Positions 27,162-36,595 of a DNA stretch of 64,000 nt are shown piece after piece (the stretch's first letter is position 1; each line of letters starts with the position of its first letter). A model generated the notes under the pieces. It did no database searches. It was not told where the DNA came from and saw nothing but the letters and a program-made list of their open reading frames with translations. The DNA is from Rheinheimera sp. Its GTDB lineage: Bacteria > Pseudomonadota > Gammaproteobacteria > Enterobacterales > Alteromonadaceae. Both the position numbers and the translations under genes were made by a program. Where the stretch lies: positions 806,001 to 870,000 of the forward strand of contig NZ_JAUYGV010000001.1 of NCBI RefSeq assembly GCF_030690345.1, in the 5' to 3' direction.

Positions 27162-27824
27162 TTTATCTTTTTGCGTTACTTTAGCTTTTAATGCCGCCAG
27201 CTCATTGTCGATTTTGTCCTGAGCGGCCAGCTCAGCAAATTCGTCTTTTAAGGTTTTCTTACCTAAATCATAGGCTTCAACCTGAGCTTCCAGCGTATCA
27301 ATTTTTTGCTCGTAACGCTCAAACTTGTACATCGCATCATTAATACGGTTGCTGTCCAGCGTTTTCTTCACTTCCAGCCGTGATGCTACCGTTTTCTGAC
27401 GCATTAACATCGATTTCTGCCGCGCTTTGGCGTCAGCCAGTTTTTCCTGTAACTGCCCTACCTCGTCCTGCAGTTTACCGATGTGCTCATCCAGATTAGC
27501 AATATCTGCTGCCACTGTCTCAGCTTGCTCGGCCGCTTTTTGCCGCTCAATTAAGGCTGCCCGTGCCAGGTCGTCACGCTCTTTGCTCAGCGCCAGCTCG
27601 GCTTTGGCCTGCCAGTCTGCTACTTCTTCCTGCAAACGGTTAACCACACGCTGTAGCTCTTTTTTCTCTGCAATGGTTTTGGCAGAGGACGAACGCACCT
27701 CAACCAAGGTATCTTCCATTTCCTGAATAATCAGCCGGACCATTTTTTCCGGATCTTCAGCTTTATCCAGTAAGGAGTTGATGTTTGAATTCACAATGTC
27801 GGAGAAGCGTGAAAAAATACCCAT
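27153..27824 (-). CDS. pspA: Phage shock protein A
   Basis: 223 aa, almost entirely coiled coil (about 25-185), as in the PspA/IM30/Vipp1 family. It binds and inhibits PspF in unstressed cells and supports the inner membrane when released. First gene of pspABC-ycjXF; a sigma-54 promoter lies 42 bp upstream and pspF is divergent. Confidence 0.95.
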   Translation of the reverse strand: MGIFSRFSDIVNSNINSLLDKAEDPEKMVRLIIQEMEDTLVEVRSSSAKTIAEKKELQRVVNRLQEEVADWQAKAELALSKERDDLARAALIERQKAAEQAETVAADIANLDEHIGKLQDEVGQLQEKLADAKARQKSMLMRQKTVASRLEVKKTLDSNRINDAMYKFERYEQKIDTLEAQVEAYDLGKKTLKDEFAELAAQDKIDNELAALKAKVTQKDKNA

Positions 27825-27865
27825 AATAATTACCTCTGAATGACTGTATTAGTACACTCTAAGCT

Positions 27866-27883
27866 ATTCAGTTTCCTTGCCAA
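27866..27883 (-). promoter_or_regulatory. Sigma-54 promoter of pspA
   Basis: On the minus strand TTGGCAAGGAAACTGAAT closely follows the E. coli pspA -24/-12 promoter (GG at -24, then N10 and a G at -12). It ends about 42 bp upstream of the pspA ATG and lies in the pspA-pspF divergent region, so PspF is the expected activator. Confidence 0.8.
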
Positions 27884-28006
27884 CTTTTTCAAATGCCGTA
27901 AGATACTGAATATAAGTTATTTTATTTATTTTCCGTTAAAGCTTCTGCTAAAAGGCTTTATGAAATACACTACTAATTAGCCAAATTAACCAATAAATAG
28001 TACGCC

Positions 28007-29095
28007 ATGAGCAGAAAATTCCAACAAGATAATCTGGTGGGCCAGTCTAACAGTTTTCTTAACGTGCTGGACCAGGTGTCACAAATAGCACCCTTAGACA
28101 AACCGGTGTTAATCATCGGCGAGCGCGGCACCGGCAAAGAACTGATTGCGGCGCGGCTGCATTTCTTGTCACAGCGTTGGGATCAGCAATACATTACGCT
28201 GAACTGTGCCTCGCTAAACGAAAACCTGCTGGAGAGCGAACTGTTCGGCCACGAAGCCGGCGCTTTTACCGGTGCCGCAAAACGGCATGAAGGCCGCTTT
28301 GAACGGGCCCATGGCGGTACTTTGTTTTTAGATGAGCTGGCTAATACGCCGGGCCTGGTGCAGGAAAAGCTGTTACGGGTAATTGAATACGGCGAGTTTG
28401 AGCGGGTTGGCGGCAGCCGCTCTATTAAAACCGATGTACGGCTGATTTGCGCCACTAATGAAGACTTGCCGCTACTGGCGGACCAGGGCGAGTTTCGCGC
28501 CGACTTACTCGATCGGCTGGCGTTTGATGTTATAACGCTGCCACCAATGCGCGAACGGCGCGAAGATATTTTGCAACTGGCTGAGCACTTTGCCATTAAT
28601 ATGGCCCGCGAGCTGGGCTTCGAACTGTTCAGTGGCTTTAGTGAAAAAGCCAAGCGCACCTTGCTGGATTATCACTGGCCGGGTAACGTGCGTGAGCTGA
28701 AAAACGTGGTGGAGCGCAGTGTTTACCGCACCAACAATGCTTATGTGCCGGTACACGATATTCAGTTAGACCCGTTTGAGTCGCCGTTCCGGCCGAAACA
28801 GCGCATTAAAGCGGCACGGGCGCAGTTGCATAGCACAAGTGAAAGCCACGCTGCTGCGCCAACCCCGGCCAAAGGTTCCGCAGCAGCAGATGAAATCAAA
28901 CCGTCTCAGGTCGATTTTAGCGAGGTACAGGATTTTAAAACCCTGTCGCAGGATTTTGAAGTCAGCTTAATTAAACAAGCGCTGGTTGCCAGCCAGTTTA
29001 ATCAGAAAAGAACCGCTGAGTTACTGAATCTGACCTATCATCAACTGCGTGGCTATATGAAAAAGTATCAATTACTGGAAAGCCAGCAAACATGA
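28007..29095 (+). CDS. pspF: Phage shock sigma-54 activator PspF
   Basis: 362 aa, no receiver domain. The AAA+ domain (about 8-245) has Walker A GERGTGKE, the sigma-54 contact loop GAFTGA (EAGAFTGAAKRHEGRF) and Walker B LFLDE; a Fis-type HTH is at the C-terminus (NQKRTAELLNLTYHQLRGYM). It is about 30 aa longer than E. coli PspF owing to a Pro/Ala/Ser linker at 265-305. It is divergent from pspA. Its stop overlaps the sapA start by 4 bp (ATGA). Confidence 0.94.
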   Translation: MSRKFQQDNLVGQSNSFLNVLDQVSQIAPLDKPVLIIGERGTGKELIAARLHFLSQRWDQQYITLNCASLNENLLESELFGHEAGAFTGAAKRHEGRFERAHGGTLFLDELANTPGLVQEKLLRVIEYGEFERVGGSRSIKTDVRLICATNEDLPLLADQGEFRADLLDRLAFDVITLPPMRERREDILQLAEHFAINMARELGFELFSGFSEKAKRTLLDYHWPGNVRELKNVVERSVYRTNNAYVPVHDIQLDPFESPFRPKQRIKAARAQLHSTSESHAAAPTPAKGSAAADEIKPSQVDFSEVQDFKTLSQDFEVSLIKQALVASQFNQKRTAELLNLTYHQLRGYMKKYQLLESQQT

Positions 29096-30741
29096 AGCTG
29101 CAACGCGGTTGGATCTCACTGTCAGGGGTTGGCCGGAACACCTCTTCATTACTACTGGCCGGTGTTGCCGCCCTTAGCGGTTGCCAGCCTGATTTGCCGG
29201 AAACAGTACGCAGTGGCCTGGTATACTGCTCTGAGGGCTCGCCGGAGTCGTTTAACCCGCAGTTAGTGACCTCCGGCACCACTATTGATGCCATTAGTCA
29301 GCAGCTGTATGACCGTCTGCTGGATATTGCGCCGGACAGCGGCGAGTTAACTCCGGGCCTGGCGCAAAGTTGGCAGGTTAGCGCAGACGGCAAAACATAC
29401 CGCTTTAAGCTGCGCAGCAATGTGCAGTTTCACCAAACCGAATACTTTACCCCCGGCCGGCCACTGAATGCGCAGGACGTGCTGTTTACCTTTAACCGTA
29501 TTATGCAAACCGGTCATCCTTTTCATTATCAGGGCGGCGGCAACTATCCGTTTTTTCAAAGTGTTGCCTGGGCCTCTCTGGTTAATAAGGTGGTAGCAGA
29601 GAGCGACGACAGCGTGCGCTTTGAACTGAGCCGGCCGGACAGCTCGTTTTTATCTAACCTGGCCACCGATTTCGCTGCTATTTTATCGGCCGAATATGCG
29701 GAGCAGTTAGTTGCAGCCAATACCTTGTCACGGATGGATAGCCACCCTATCGGCACCGGGCCCTTTCGTTTTAAAGAGTACCAAAAAGATGTACTGATCC
29801 GTTATTACCGGCATAGAAACTATTGGCGCGAACCGGCCAAACCCGATCAGCTGGTATTTGACATAGTGCCGAATAATGCCAGGCGGATGGCAAAACTGTT
29901 TACCCATGAATGTGATGTAGTGGCCTTTCCTCGCGTGGCCGAGCTTAAACTGATTAGCCAGCGGCCGGACGTGGATGTGCAGGAAAGTACCAGCATGAAT
30001 GTGGGTTTTTGGGCTTTTAACACCCGCAAAGCACCGTTTGATAACACCAAAGTACGCCAGGCGCTGGCCTATGCGATAAACCGTGACGCCATTTTACAAG
30101 CCGTATACTTTGGCCATGCCACTGCTGCAAATTCAGTGTTGCCGCCAACATCCTGGGCCTACAACCCTGATTTACCGGTGCAGCAATATGACCCGGCTAT
30201 TGCCAAAGCCCTGCTAAAAGAAGCCGGTTACCCGAATGGCTTTAGTATGGATATCTGGGCTATGCCGGTGCAGCGGCTGTACAATCCTAACGCTCTGAAA
30301 ATGGCCGAACTGATGCAAGCCGATTTAGCCCAAATTGGTGTCCGGGCCAGTATCGTATCGTATGAATGGAACAGCTTTCGCCGCAAGCTGAGTGATAATG
30401 AGCATGACTCAGTCTTGATTGGCTGGTCGGCAGATAATGCCGACCCGGACAACTTTTTCCGCCCTTTGCTTAGCTGCAGCGCGGCAGACACCGGCACCAA
30501 CCGCGCCAACTGGTGCGATGAAAACTTTGACCGGCTGATTGGTCAGGCCCTGTTAACAGCCGATCAAAAGCAACGCCGCAGTTACTATCTGGCGGCACAA
30601 CAGTATTTGGCAGAGCAAATGCCGCTGCTGAGCATTGCGCATTCGCAGCGTTTTCAGGCTATCAGCAGTGATATCAAAGGTGTACACATTAATCCCTACG
30701 GCGGTGTTGCACTGGCCGGTGCAGTGAAGGATATCAAATGA
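29092..30741 (+). CDS. sapA: Peptide ABC transporter substrate-binding protein SapA (lipoprotein)
   Basis: 549 aa, SBP family 5. It aligns by eye with E. coli SapA along its length (GLVYCSEGSPESFNPQ, TGTNRANWCDENFDRLI). Unlike E. coli SapA, the signal has a lipobox, LSGC with Cys31, predicting a lipid anchor. The Sap system is linked to antimicrobial peptide resistance and, in E. coli, to polyamine or potassium uptake effects. It is translationally coupled to pspF and to sapB (4-bp overlap). Confidence 0.9.
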   Translation: MKLQRGWISLSGVGRNTSSLLLAGVAALSGCQPDLPETVRSGLVYCSEGSPESFNPQLVTSGTTIDAISQQLYDRLLDIAPDSGELTPGLAQSWQVSADGKTYRFKLRSNVQFHQTEYFTPGRPLNAQDVLFTFNRIMQTGHPFHYQGGGNYPFFQSVAWASLVNKVVAESDDSVRFELSRPDSSFLSNLATDFAAILSAEYAEQLVAANTLSRMDSHPIGTGPFRFKEYQKDVLIRYYRHRNYWREPAKPDQLVFDIVPNNARRMAKLFTHECDVVAFPRVAELKLISQRPDVDVQESTSMNVGFWAFNTRKAPFDNTKVRQALAYAINRDAILQAVYFGHATAANSVLPPTSWAYNPDLPVQQYDPAIAKALLKEAGYPNGFSMDIWAMPVQRLYNPNALKMAELMQADLAQIGVRASIVSYEWNSFRRKLSDNEHDSVLIGWSADNADPDNFFRPLLSCSAADTGTNRANWCDENFDRLIGQALLTADQKQRRSYYLAAQQYLAEQMPLLSIAHSQRFQAISSDIKGVHINPYGGVALAGAVKDIK

Positions 30742-31754
30742 CCCTGTACTTGCTGCGCCGTTTGTTTTTGCTGGCTTTTGTGTTGTTGGCGCTGAGCCTG
30801 TTGGCGTTTAGCCTGGCCTATATGTTCCCTGGCGATATACTGCAAAACCTGACTGGGCTCAGGTACATTGCACCGGAGCAAGTGGCAGTACTGACAACAG
30901 AGTACCGGCTGGATCAGGGCTACCTGGCCCAGTATGTGGCGTATTTACAGCGTATTCTCAGCGGTAACTGGGGGTTGTCGTTTGCCAGCCAACAGCCGTT
31001 GCTGCAGGAAATCGGCGTGTTGTTGCCGGCTACACTGGAACTGGCCGCCTATGCGCTGTTAATTTCTTTTTTTGCCGGCATTCCGCTGGGCATTATTGCT
31101 GCGGTCAAACCGGAAGGCACGCTAAGCAAGATTATTTCTGCACTGGCGATCACCGGTTACTCCATTCCGGTATTTTGGTGGGCACTGCTGCTTATTATGC
31201 TGTTTTCTCTTGGTCTGGGCTGGCTGCCGACAGCCGGCAGAATAGGTGTACTGTATGAGGTAAAACACATTAGCGGCTTTATGTTAGTGGACATTTTACT
31301 GTCTGACAGCGCGCACCGTAATGATGCCTTGCTCAATGCCTTACGCCATATGTTACTGCCTACTCTGGTGCTGGCAACATACCCGACAACAGTAATGGTG
31401 CGCTTCACTAAAGACTCGATGTTGGATGTGTGGGAACAAAGCTATATTAAAACCGCCCGTGCCAAAGGCCTGAACCGGCTGCAGGTATTGTACCGGCATG
31501 GTTTGCGCAATGCATTACTGCCGGTAATACGCCAAATTGGCTTGCAGTTCAGCACGCTGATCACGCTGGCGATGATTACCGAAGTTATTTTCTCCTGGCC
31601 CGGTATCGGCCGCTGGTTAATCGACAGCATTTACCAGCGTAACTATCCGGCTATTCAGGCCGGGTTGTTAGTCATTTCTACCCTGGTGATCAGCGTAAAC
31701 ATGCTGACAGAAATCTTACACCGGCTGTTTAATCCGCTGGCAAGGAAGCGCTGA
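30738..31754 (+). CDS. sapB: Sap ABC transporter permease SapB
   Basis: 338 aa. Six hydrophobic segments, the first at about 7-30; the BPD_transp_1 signature with the EAA-type loop is SYIKTARAKGLNRLQVLYRHGLRNALLP, whose core AKGLNRLQVLYRHGLRNA contacts the ATPase. Inner-membrane permease pairing with SapC. It overlaps sapA by 4 bp, and sapC follows after 1 bp. Confidence 0.93.
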   Translation: MTLYLLRRLFLLAFVLLALSLLAFSLAYMFPGDILQNLTGLRYIAPEQVAVLTTEYRLDQGYLAQYVAYLQRILSGNWGLSFASQQPLLQEIGVLLPATLELAAYALLISFFAGIPLGIIAAVKPEGTLSKIISALAITGYSIPVFWWALLLIMLFSLGLGWLPTAGRIGVLYEVKHISGFMLVDILLSDSAHRNDALLNALRHMLLPTLVLATYPTTVMVRFTKDSMLDVWEQSYIKTARAKGLNRLQVLYRHGLRNALLPVIRQIGLQFSTLITLAMITEVIFSWPGIGRWLIDSIYQRNYPAIQAGLLVISTLVISVNMLTEILHRLFNPLARKR

Positions 31755-31755
31755 G

Positions 31756-32652
31756 ATGGCACGATTTCGTTTATTAGCTGATGAACATCAGGCCCGCTCA
31801 CCACTACGGCAACTGTGGCGTGAATTTGCCCGCCAACACAGCGCCGTGGCAGGCCTGTGTCTGTTTTCCGCATTCTTCGTGCTGGCAATAGTCGCGCCGC
31901 TGTTAACACCGCACGGCCCTTATCTGCAAAATGATAACCTGCTGCTGTTACCGCCGTCGTGGTCCGAATTGGGCCTGGTACAATATCCGTTTGGCACCGA
32001 TGATTTAGGCCGTGATATGTTTTCGCGCTTTCTTGTCGGTGCGCGTTATACCTTTGGTATTGCCGTTATTACGGTACTGGGCGCACTACTCGCCGGCTTA
32101 CTGCTGGGGACCCTGGCCGGTATGAGCAAAGGCGTAAAATCCAGCATATTTAACCATATCCTTGATTTGGCACTTACCATCCCCTCCTTACTACTGGCTA
32201 TCATTATTGTCGCTGTGCTTGGCCCGGGCCTGTTAAACACCATCTGGGCTATTATGCTGGCACTGTTGCCGCAATTTGTGCACGGTGTGCGCAATGCCAT
32301 TGCCGAACAGTTAAATCAGGATTACGTGATTGCCTACCGGCTGGATGGCGCCAATAACCTGCAGGTGTTCAGCCGTATTATTCTGCCTAATATTTGGGAA
32401 CGCCTTACCGTTACAGCCACCATGGCGCTGTCTACCGCCATTTTGGATATTGCAGCGCTTGGCTTTCTTGGTCTTGGCGCCCAAGCCCCTACCGCGGAAT
32501 GGGGCGCCATTATTGCCGATTCATTAGACCTGATTTACGTCGCACCAATTGGCGTTGCTTTGCCAGGGCTGTTGATTTTTATGGCGGTGTTGTCGGTAAA
32601 CCTGGTAGGTGATGGCCTGCGCACGGCAATGAAAAAACGGCGGGAAAACTGA
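31756..32652 (+). CDS. sapC: Sap ABC transporter permease SapC
   Basis: 298 aa. The N-terminal cytoplasmic part and first TM (about 33-52) are of the OppC type; LVGARYTFGIAVITVLGAL and the EAA loop (YRLDGANNLQVFSRIILPN) follow. It is the second inner-membrane subunit. Its stop overlaps the sapD ATG by one base. Confidence 0.93.
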   Translation: MARFRLLADEHQARSPLRQLWREFARQHSAVAGLCLFSAFFVLAIVAPLLTPHGPYLQNDNLLLLPPSWSELGLVQYPFGTDDLGRDMFSRFLVGARYTFGIAVITVLGALLAGLLLGTLAGMSKGVKSSIFNHILDLALTIPSLLLAIIIVAVLGPGLLNTIWAIMLALLPQFVHGVRNAIAEQLNQDYVIAYRLDGANNLQVFSRIILPNIWERLTVTATMALSTAILDIAALGFLGLGAQAPTAEWGAIIADSLDLIYVAPIGVALPGLLIFMAVLSVNLVGDGLRTAMKKRREN

Positions 32653-33647
32653 TGCTGTTACTCGATATTAAAAACCTGACCATAGAGTTGAATACCCCCG
32701 ACGGTATGATCCGCGCGGTCGATCGCGTCAATCTGAGCTTGCGCGAAGGTGAAACCCGTGGTCTGGTGGGCGAGTCCGGCTCCGGCAAAAGCTTAGTGGC
32801 CAAAGCAATAGTGGGAGTATTGAATAAACGCTGGCAGGTAACCGCCGACCGCTTCAGTTGGCGTGGCAAAGACTTGTTGAACCTGCCGTACGAGCAGCAG
32901 CGTAAAATTATCGGCCGCGATATTGCCATGATATATCAGGAGCCCAGCCGCAGCCTCGACCCCACCGCCGCTATTCTTGAGCAGTTAGAAGAGGCGATAC
33001 CCGATCATCTGTTAGACGGCCCCTGGTGGAAGCGCAGCTACCTGCGCCGGCGCAAAGCAGTAGCTTTATTGCATAAAGTCGGTATTCGTGATCATCAGGC
33101 AGTATTACAAAGTTACCCTTATCAGCTGTCTGAAGGTATTTGTCAGAAAATCATGATTGCGATGGCCATTGCCAAAAACCCCAAACTGCTGATAGCGGAT
33201 GAGCCCACTACTGCGTTGGAAAGCACCACTCAGGCGCAGTTATTTCGGTTGCTGGCCAGTTTTAATCAATTAAAAGGTATGTCGGTACTGCTGATCAGCC
33301 ATGAGTTGGAAAGCATCGCCCGCTATACCCAAAGCCTCAGTGTATTGTATTGCGGACAGTTAGTTGAAGCCGGTGAAACCGCAGCCATTCTGAAGCAGCC
33401 TTTTCATCCCTACACTAATGCGTTAATAAAAAGCGTGCCGGAATTTCAACCGGAGCTGGTGGCCAAAACGCCGTTATACGCCTTGCCAGGCAGCATTCCG
33501 GTGCTGCAACATCTGCCGATAGGCTGCCGGCTGGGGCCGCGTTGTCCGAACGCCCGCAAGGAATGCGTGAAAACTCCGGGCCTTGAGCGCCTGCAAAACC
33601 ACTATTTCAGCTGTCATTTCCCGCTAACCGGAAAAAAAGACCTATGA
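32652..33647 (+). CDS. sapD: Sap ABC transporter ATPase SapD
   Basis: 331 aa. Walker A GESGSGKS, Q-loop IYQEPSRSLDP, Walker B LLIADEPT, H-loop ISHE. The ABC signature is the degenerate LSEGICQKIMIA rather than LSGGQ, which is also how E. coli SapD reads. The C-terminal oligopeptide-type extension has LPIGCRLGPRCPNARKEC, with four cysteines over the last 60 residues. It overlaps sapF by 4 bp. Confidence 0.93.
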   Translation: MLLLDIKNLTIELNTPDGMIRAVDRVNLSLREGETRGLVGESGSGKSLVAKAIVGVLNKRWQVTADRFSWRGKDLLNLPYEQQRKIIGRDIAMIYQEPSRSLDPTAAILEQLEEAIPDHLLDGPWWKRSYLRRRKAVALLHKVGIRDHQAVLQSYPYQLSEGICQKIMIAMAIAKNPKLLIADEPTTALESTTQAQLFRLLASFNQLKGMSVLLISHELESIARYTQSLSVLYCGQLVEAGETAAILKQPFHPYTNALIKSVPEFQPELVAKTPLYALPGSIPVLQHLPIGCRLGPRCPNARKECVKTPGLERLQNHYFSCHFPLTGKKDL

Positions 33648-34411
33648 GCCTGCTGCTTGAAGTCAAACACTTAAGCAAAACCTACCGTAAACAAGCCGGC
33701 TTGTTTCGCCAGCGCAGCGTAACCGCGTTAGACGATATCAGTTTCAGCCTGGCGGCAGGCAAAACCCTGGCCATTGTCGGTGAAACCGGCTCTGGCAAAA
33801 GTACCCTGGCAAAGCTGTTAGTGGGTATTGAGAAGCCCGACCAGGGTGACATTTTACTCGGCGGCACAGCGGTAAAAATCAGTAATTACCGCCAGTATAA
33901 TCATGTGATCCGGTTTATTTTTCAGGACGCGGCCAAATCACTTAACCCGCACCAGAAAATAGGCCAAATGCTGGACGACGTATTGCACTTCAGTACCCTG
34001 TTGGATAACCAACAACGTAAACTGAAGATTAAACATACCTTAAAACAATTAGGCTTGTTGGACGAACATGCTGATTATTATCCGCATATGTTTTCCGGTG
34101 GCCAGTTGCAGCGGGTGGCGTTAGCCCGCGCATTAATCCTCGACCCTAAACTGCTGATCCTTGATGAAGCACTAACAGCACTGGATCCAACGCTGCGGGC
34201 ACAAATGGTTAACTTGCTATTACAGCTGCAACAAAACTCAGGCCTGGCCTATTTACTCATCACCAATCATTTGCGCCTGGTTAAACATATTGCCGATGAC
34301 TTGCTGGTACTGCATCAGGGCAAACAACTGGACTATGGCCCAACCGCCACGGTATTTGCCAATCCGGAACACGACTACACCCGCAAATTGATCAATAGCG
34401 CCATGACATAA
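33644..34411 (+). CDS. sapF: Sap ABC transporter ATPase SapF
   Basis: 255 aa. Walker A GETGSGKS, Q-loop FIFQDAAKSLNP, signature FSGGQLQRVALARAL, Walker B LLILDEALTALDP. Unlike SapD the signature is intact, so each SapDF dimer would hold one canonical and one degenerate site. Last gene of pspF-sapABCDF; its stop codon runs into the terminator. Confidence 0.93.
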   Translation: MSLLLEVKHLSKTYRKQAGLFRQRSVTALDDISFSLAAGKTLAIVGETGSGKSTLAKLLVGIEKPDQGDILLGGTAVKISNYRQYNHVIRFIFQDAAKSLNPHQKIGQMLDDVLHFSTLLDNQQRKLKIKHTLKQLGLLDEHADYYPHMFSGGQLQRVALARALILDPKLLILDEALTALDPTLRAQMVNLLLQLQQNSGLAYLLITNHLRLVKHIADDLLVLHQGKQLDYGPTATVFANPEHDYTRKLINSAMT

Positions 34412-34438
34412 AAAAACCGTGGCAAGCCACGGTTTTTT
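34411..34438. terminator. Bidirectional terminator between sapF and ppiD
   Basis: CCGTGGC / GCCACGG stem with AA loop, flanked by six A and six T residues, immediately at the sapF stop. It serves sapF (+) and ppiD (-). Confidence 0.9.
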
Positions 34439-34458
34439 CTATCTGACTTAAATACGGA

Positions 34459-36369
34459 TCAGAGCTGCTCTTCCGCGGTGGTGGCGCGCAGGTTGCGGCT
34501 AATCTTAGCCTCAGCCTTCAGCGCTGCAATAACCGCACGATACGCTTGCTCAGCCTGCTGCTCAGCCAAACGCTCTAATTGCGCCGGCTCAGGCACTGCA
34601 GTAACGTCAGTGTCTTTTACCGCCAATACCGATACCAGAGCAGCATCACCGTTAGCCAGGGCGACTAACTCTGCCGCTGGCTTATCTTGTGGCCGTGGCA
34701 TAGCAAAGGCTTTAGCGCGAATTTCTGCATCCAAAGTACCGCCAAAACGCGGCGTATTCATTGCCTGCTGCAACTCAACACCGGCTGCCGTAGCTTGCTC
34801 TGCCAGGCTACTGTCTGCCAGCTGTGCTAACACAGTTTCAGCCTGTTGCTTTGCCAGTAAAGCACTTTGCTCTGCGCGCACAGCAGACTCAACCTGAGCT
34901 TTTACTTCTTCCAGCGCCTGAGTGCGTGCCGGCTGATAGTCTTTCACCCGCACTACAATAGCGCGCTCTTTACCCAGTTCAATCAGCTCGCTGTTCAAAC
35001 CCTCTTTGATAAAACCGGCATCAAACAACTTGTTCATCACCACCGGCTCAGACAAAGGTGCTGTCGCTTCTTCACGACTGAACAACGGTGTGGTTACCAC
35101 TTTCATATCCACTGCAGCGGCGGCGTCTTCCAGTGTATCCGGCACCTCAAAGCTTACTTCAGCTAAACGCTGCTGTAGCTCATAAAATGCCGCACTGGCA
35201 CGCTCTTGCGAAATACGCTGGGCAATATCTGCCGACACCTCAGCCAATGGCTGTTGCTGCGCAGGCTCTAATTCCACCAGCTTAATAATGTGATAACCGT
35301 AAGCACTTTTTACTACCGGACTCAAAGCCCCTACTTCGGTCATGCCAAAAGCAACGCGTTCAAACTCAGCATCCATATCGCCTGGTGTCAGCCAATCCAG
35401 CACACCGCCATTTTCAGCTGAAAAGGTATCTGCTGATGCGGTCTTTGCCAATTCAGCGAAATCTGCACCGGCGTTAAGTTCTGCTAACAAGGCCTCAGCC
35501 TGAGCTTTGACCTCATTGTCATCCTGCTCAGACTCCAACATGATATGCGCCACCTGACGGCGCTCATCGCGGCTGAAGCGGGCTTTATTAACTTCGTAGT
35601 ACTCAGCTATCTCTGCGTCGGTAACATCAACAGCAGCACTTAAGTTGTCAGCTGAAATTTCTACATACTCAACAGCCACTTTTGGCTCAGTCTCAAACTG
35701 CGCCAGATTAGTGGTGTAGTAGTCCTGCAGCATTTGTTCACTCAGATCAACCTTACCGGCAAAATCTGCGGCAGCAAAACGCACAAAGGCAACGTCACGT
35801 TGCTGCTGCTGTAATTTCAGCAGTAACTGCATTTCTTTGGCGGTGGCAAACTCACTGCCCAGTAAACCTACCAGCAGTTGGTTACGTGATAATTGTTCAC
35901 GCATATATTCGCGAAACTGCTCGGGTTGATACCCGGCCTGACGCAACAAAGCAATATAGCGATCATTATTAAACTGGCCGTCTACCTGAAATTCTGTCAT
36001 TTCACGAATAGCATCGCGCACCTGGTCATCGCTGACACGTAACCCCAACTCTACCGCAAATTGCTTTTGCAGCGTTTCATCAATTAAACGCTCCAGCACT
36101 TCACTGCGAAAATTATTCATATAAGCGGTATCAGCAGCCATCACGGCATACATTTCGCCGAACTGCTGCTGCATACGGGCACGTTCATTTTGAAACGCCT
36201 GGTCAAAATCTGCACGGCTGATTTTTTCGCCGTTCACTTCAGCCACGTTGGTCTCAGCTGGTGTACTTAAATAACTGCCAACACCCGCCAGGGCGAATGT
36301 CAGGATCACTAAGCCTAAAATAGACTTGGCAACAACTCCCTGAGAGCCTTCTCTGATTTTTTCTAACAT
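34459..36369 (-). CDS. ppiD: Periplasmic folding chaperone PpiD (SurA_N, parvulin)
   Basis: 636 aa. An N-terminal membrane anchor (about 13-33, VAKSILGLVILTFALAGVG) is followed by a SurA_N-type chaperone region (about 40-190), a parvulin-like domain (about 265-360: RQVAHIMLES, GVLDWLTPGDM, YGYHIIKLVELEP) and a long C-terminal region. It assists outer-membrane and secreted proteins at the periplasmic face of SecYEG. It follows hupB as in E. coli, but a terminator separates them. Confidence 0.93.
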   Translation of the reverse strand: MLEKIREGSQGVVAKSILGLVILTFALAGVGSYLSTPAETNVAEVNGEKISRADFDQAFQNERARMQQQFGEMYAVMAADTAYMNNFRSEVLERLIDETLQKQFAVELGLRVSDDQVRDAIREMTEFQVDGQFNNDRYIALLRQAGYQPEQFREYMREQLSRNQLLVGLLGSEFATAKEMQLLLKLQQQQRDVAFVRFAAADFAGKVDLSEQMLQDYYTTNLAQFETEPKVAVEYVEISADNLSAAVDVTDAEIAEYYEVNKARFSRDERRQVAHIMLESEQDDNEVKAQAEALLAELNAGADFAELAKTASADTFSAENGGVLDWLTPGDMDAEFERVAFGMTEVGALSPVVKSAYGYHIIKLVELEPAQQQPLAEVSADIAQRISQERASAAFYELQQRLAEVSFEVPDTLEDAAAAVDMKVVTTPLFSREEATAPLSEPVVMNKLFDAGFIKEGLNSELIELGKERAIVVRVKDYQPARTQALEEVKAQVESAVRAEQSALLAKQQAETVLAQLADSSLAEQATAAGVELQQAMNTPRFGGTLDAEIRAKAFAMPRPQDKPAAELVALANGDAALVSVLAVKDTDVTAVPEPAQLERLAEQQAEQAYRAVIAALKAEAKISRNLRATTAEEQL

Positions 36370-36436
36370 CTTAGTGCTATCTCTCTATTCAACGTTAAGC
36401 GGCCGGAAGGCAACGAAAACACATCTTAGTTACCGT

Positions 36437-36471
36437 AAAAAAAAACGCATCTTAACAGATGCGCTTTTTTT
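36437..36471 (-). terminator. Terminator of hupB
   Basis: CGCATCT / AGATGCG stem, loop TAAC, with eight or nine A residues on one side and T7 on the other. On the minus strand it ends the hupB transcript about 125 bp past its stop; it would also work in the plus direction. Confidence 0.85.
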
Positions 36472-36480
36472 AGAGAAGCC

Positions 36481-36564
36481 TTGGAAGCCTGCGGTTACTA
36501 CTTTGAGTCACCTTGATTCAACACTACACCCTGTTCAGGTACCGGTTTATCACTAAGCTTCCAA
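36481..36564 (-). ncRNA. Structured element in the hupB 3' UTR (possible small RNA)
   Basis: An 84-bp stretch closed by the perfect inverted repeat TTGGAAGC / GCTTCCAA. Inside it are a CCTG/CAGG mini-hairpin and an 8-bp TTGAATCA / TGACTCAA-type hairpin (one mismatch on this strand, a G-U pair on the other). It lies between the hupB stop and the hupB terminator. It does not fit a tRNA (no T-arm) or any RNA family I recognise. Strand is assigned from the terminator only. Confidence 0.35.
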
Positions 36565-36595
36565 ACTGACGTTTGTCGTAAGACAAAACGGCAGA

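Noticed and set aside
36481-36564. tRNA of 84 nt in the hupB-ppiD gap
   Set aside because: It has an acceptor-like closing stem but no T-arm sequence or proper anticodon arm in either orientation.
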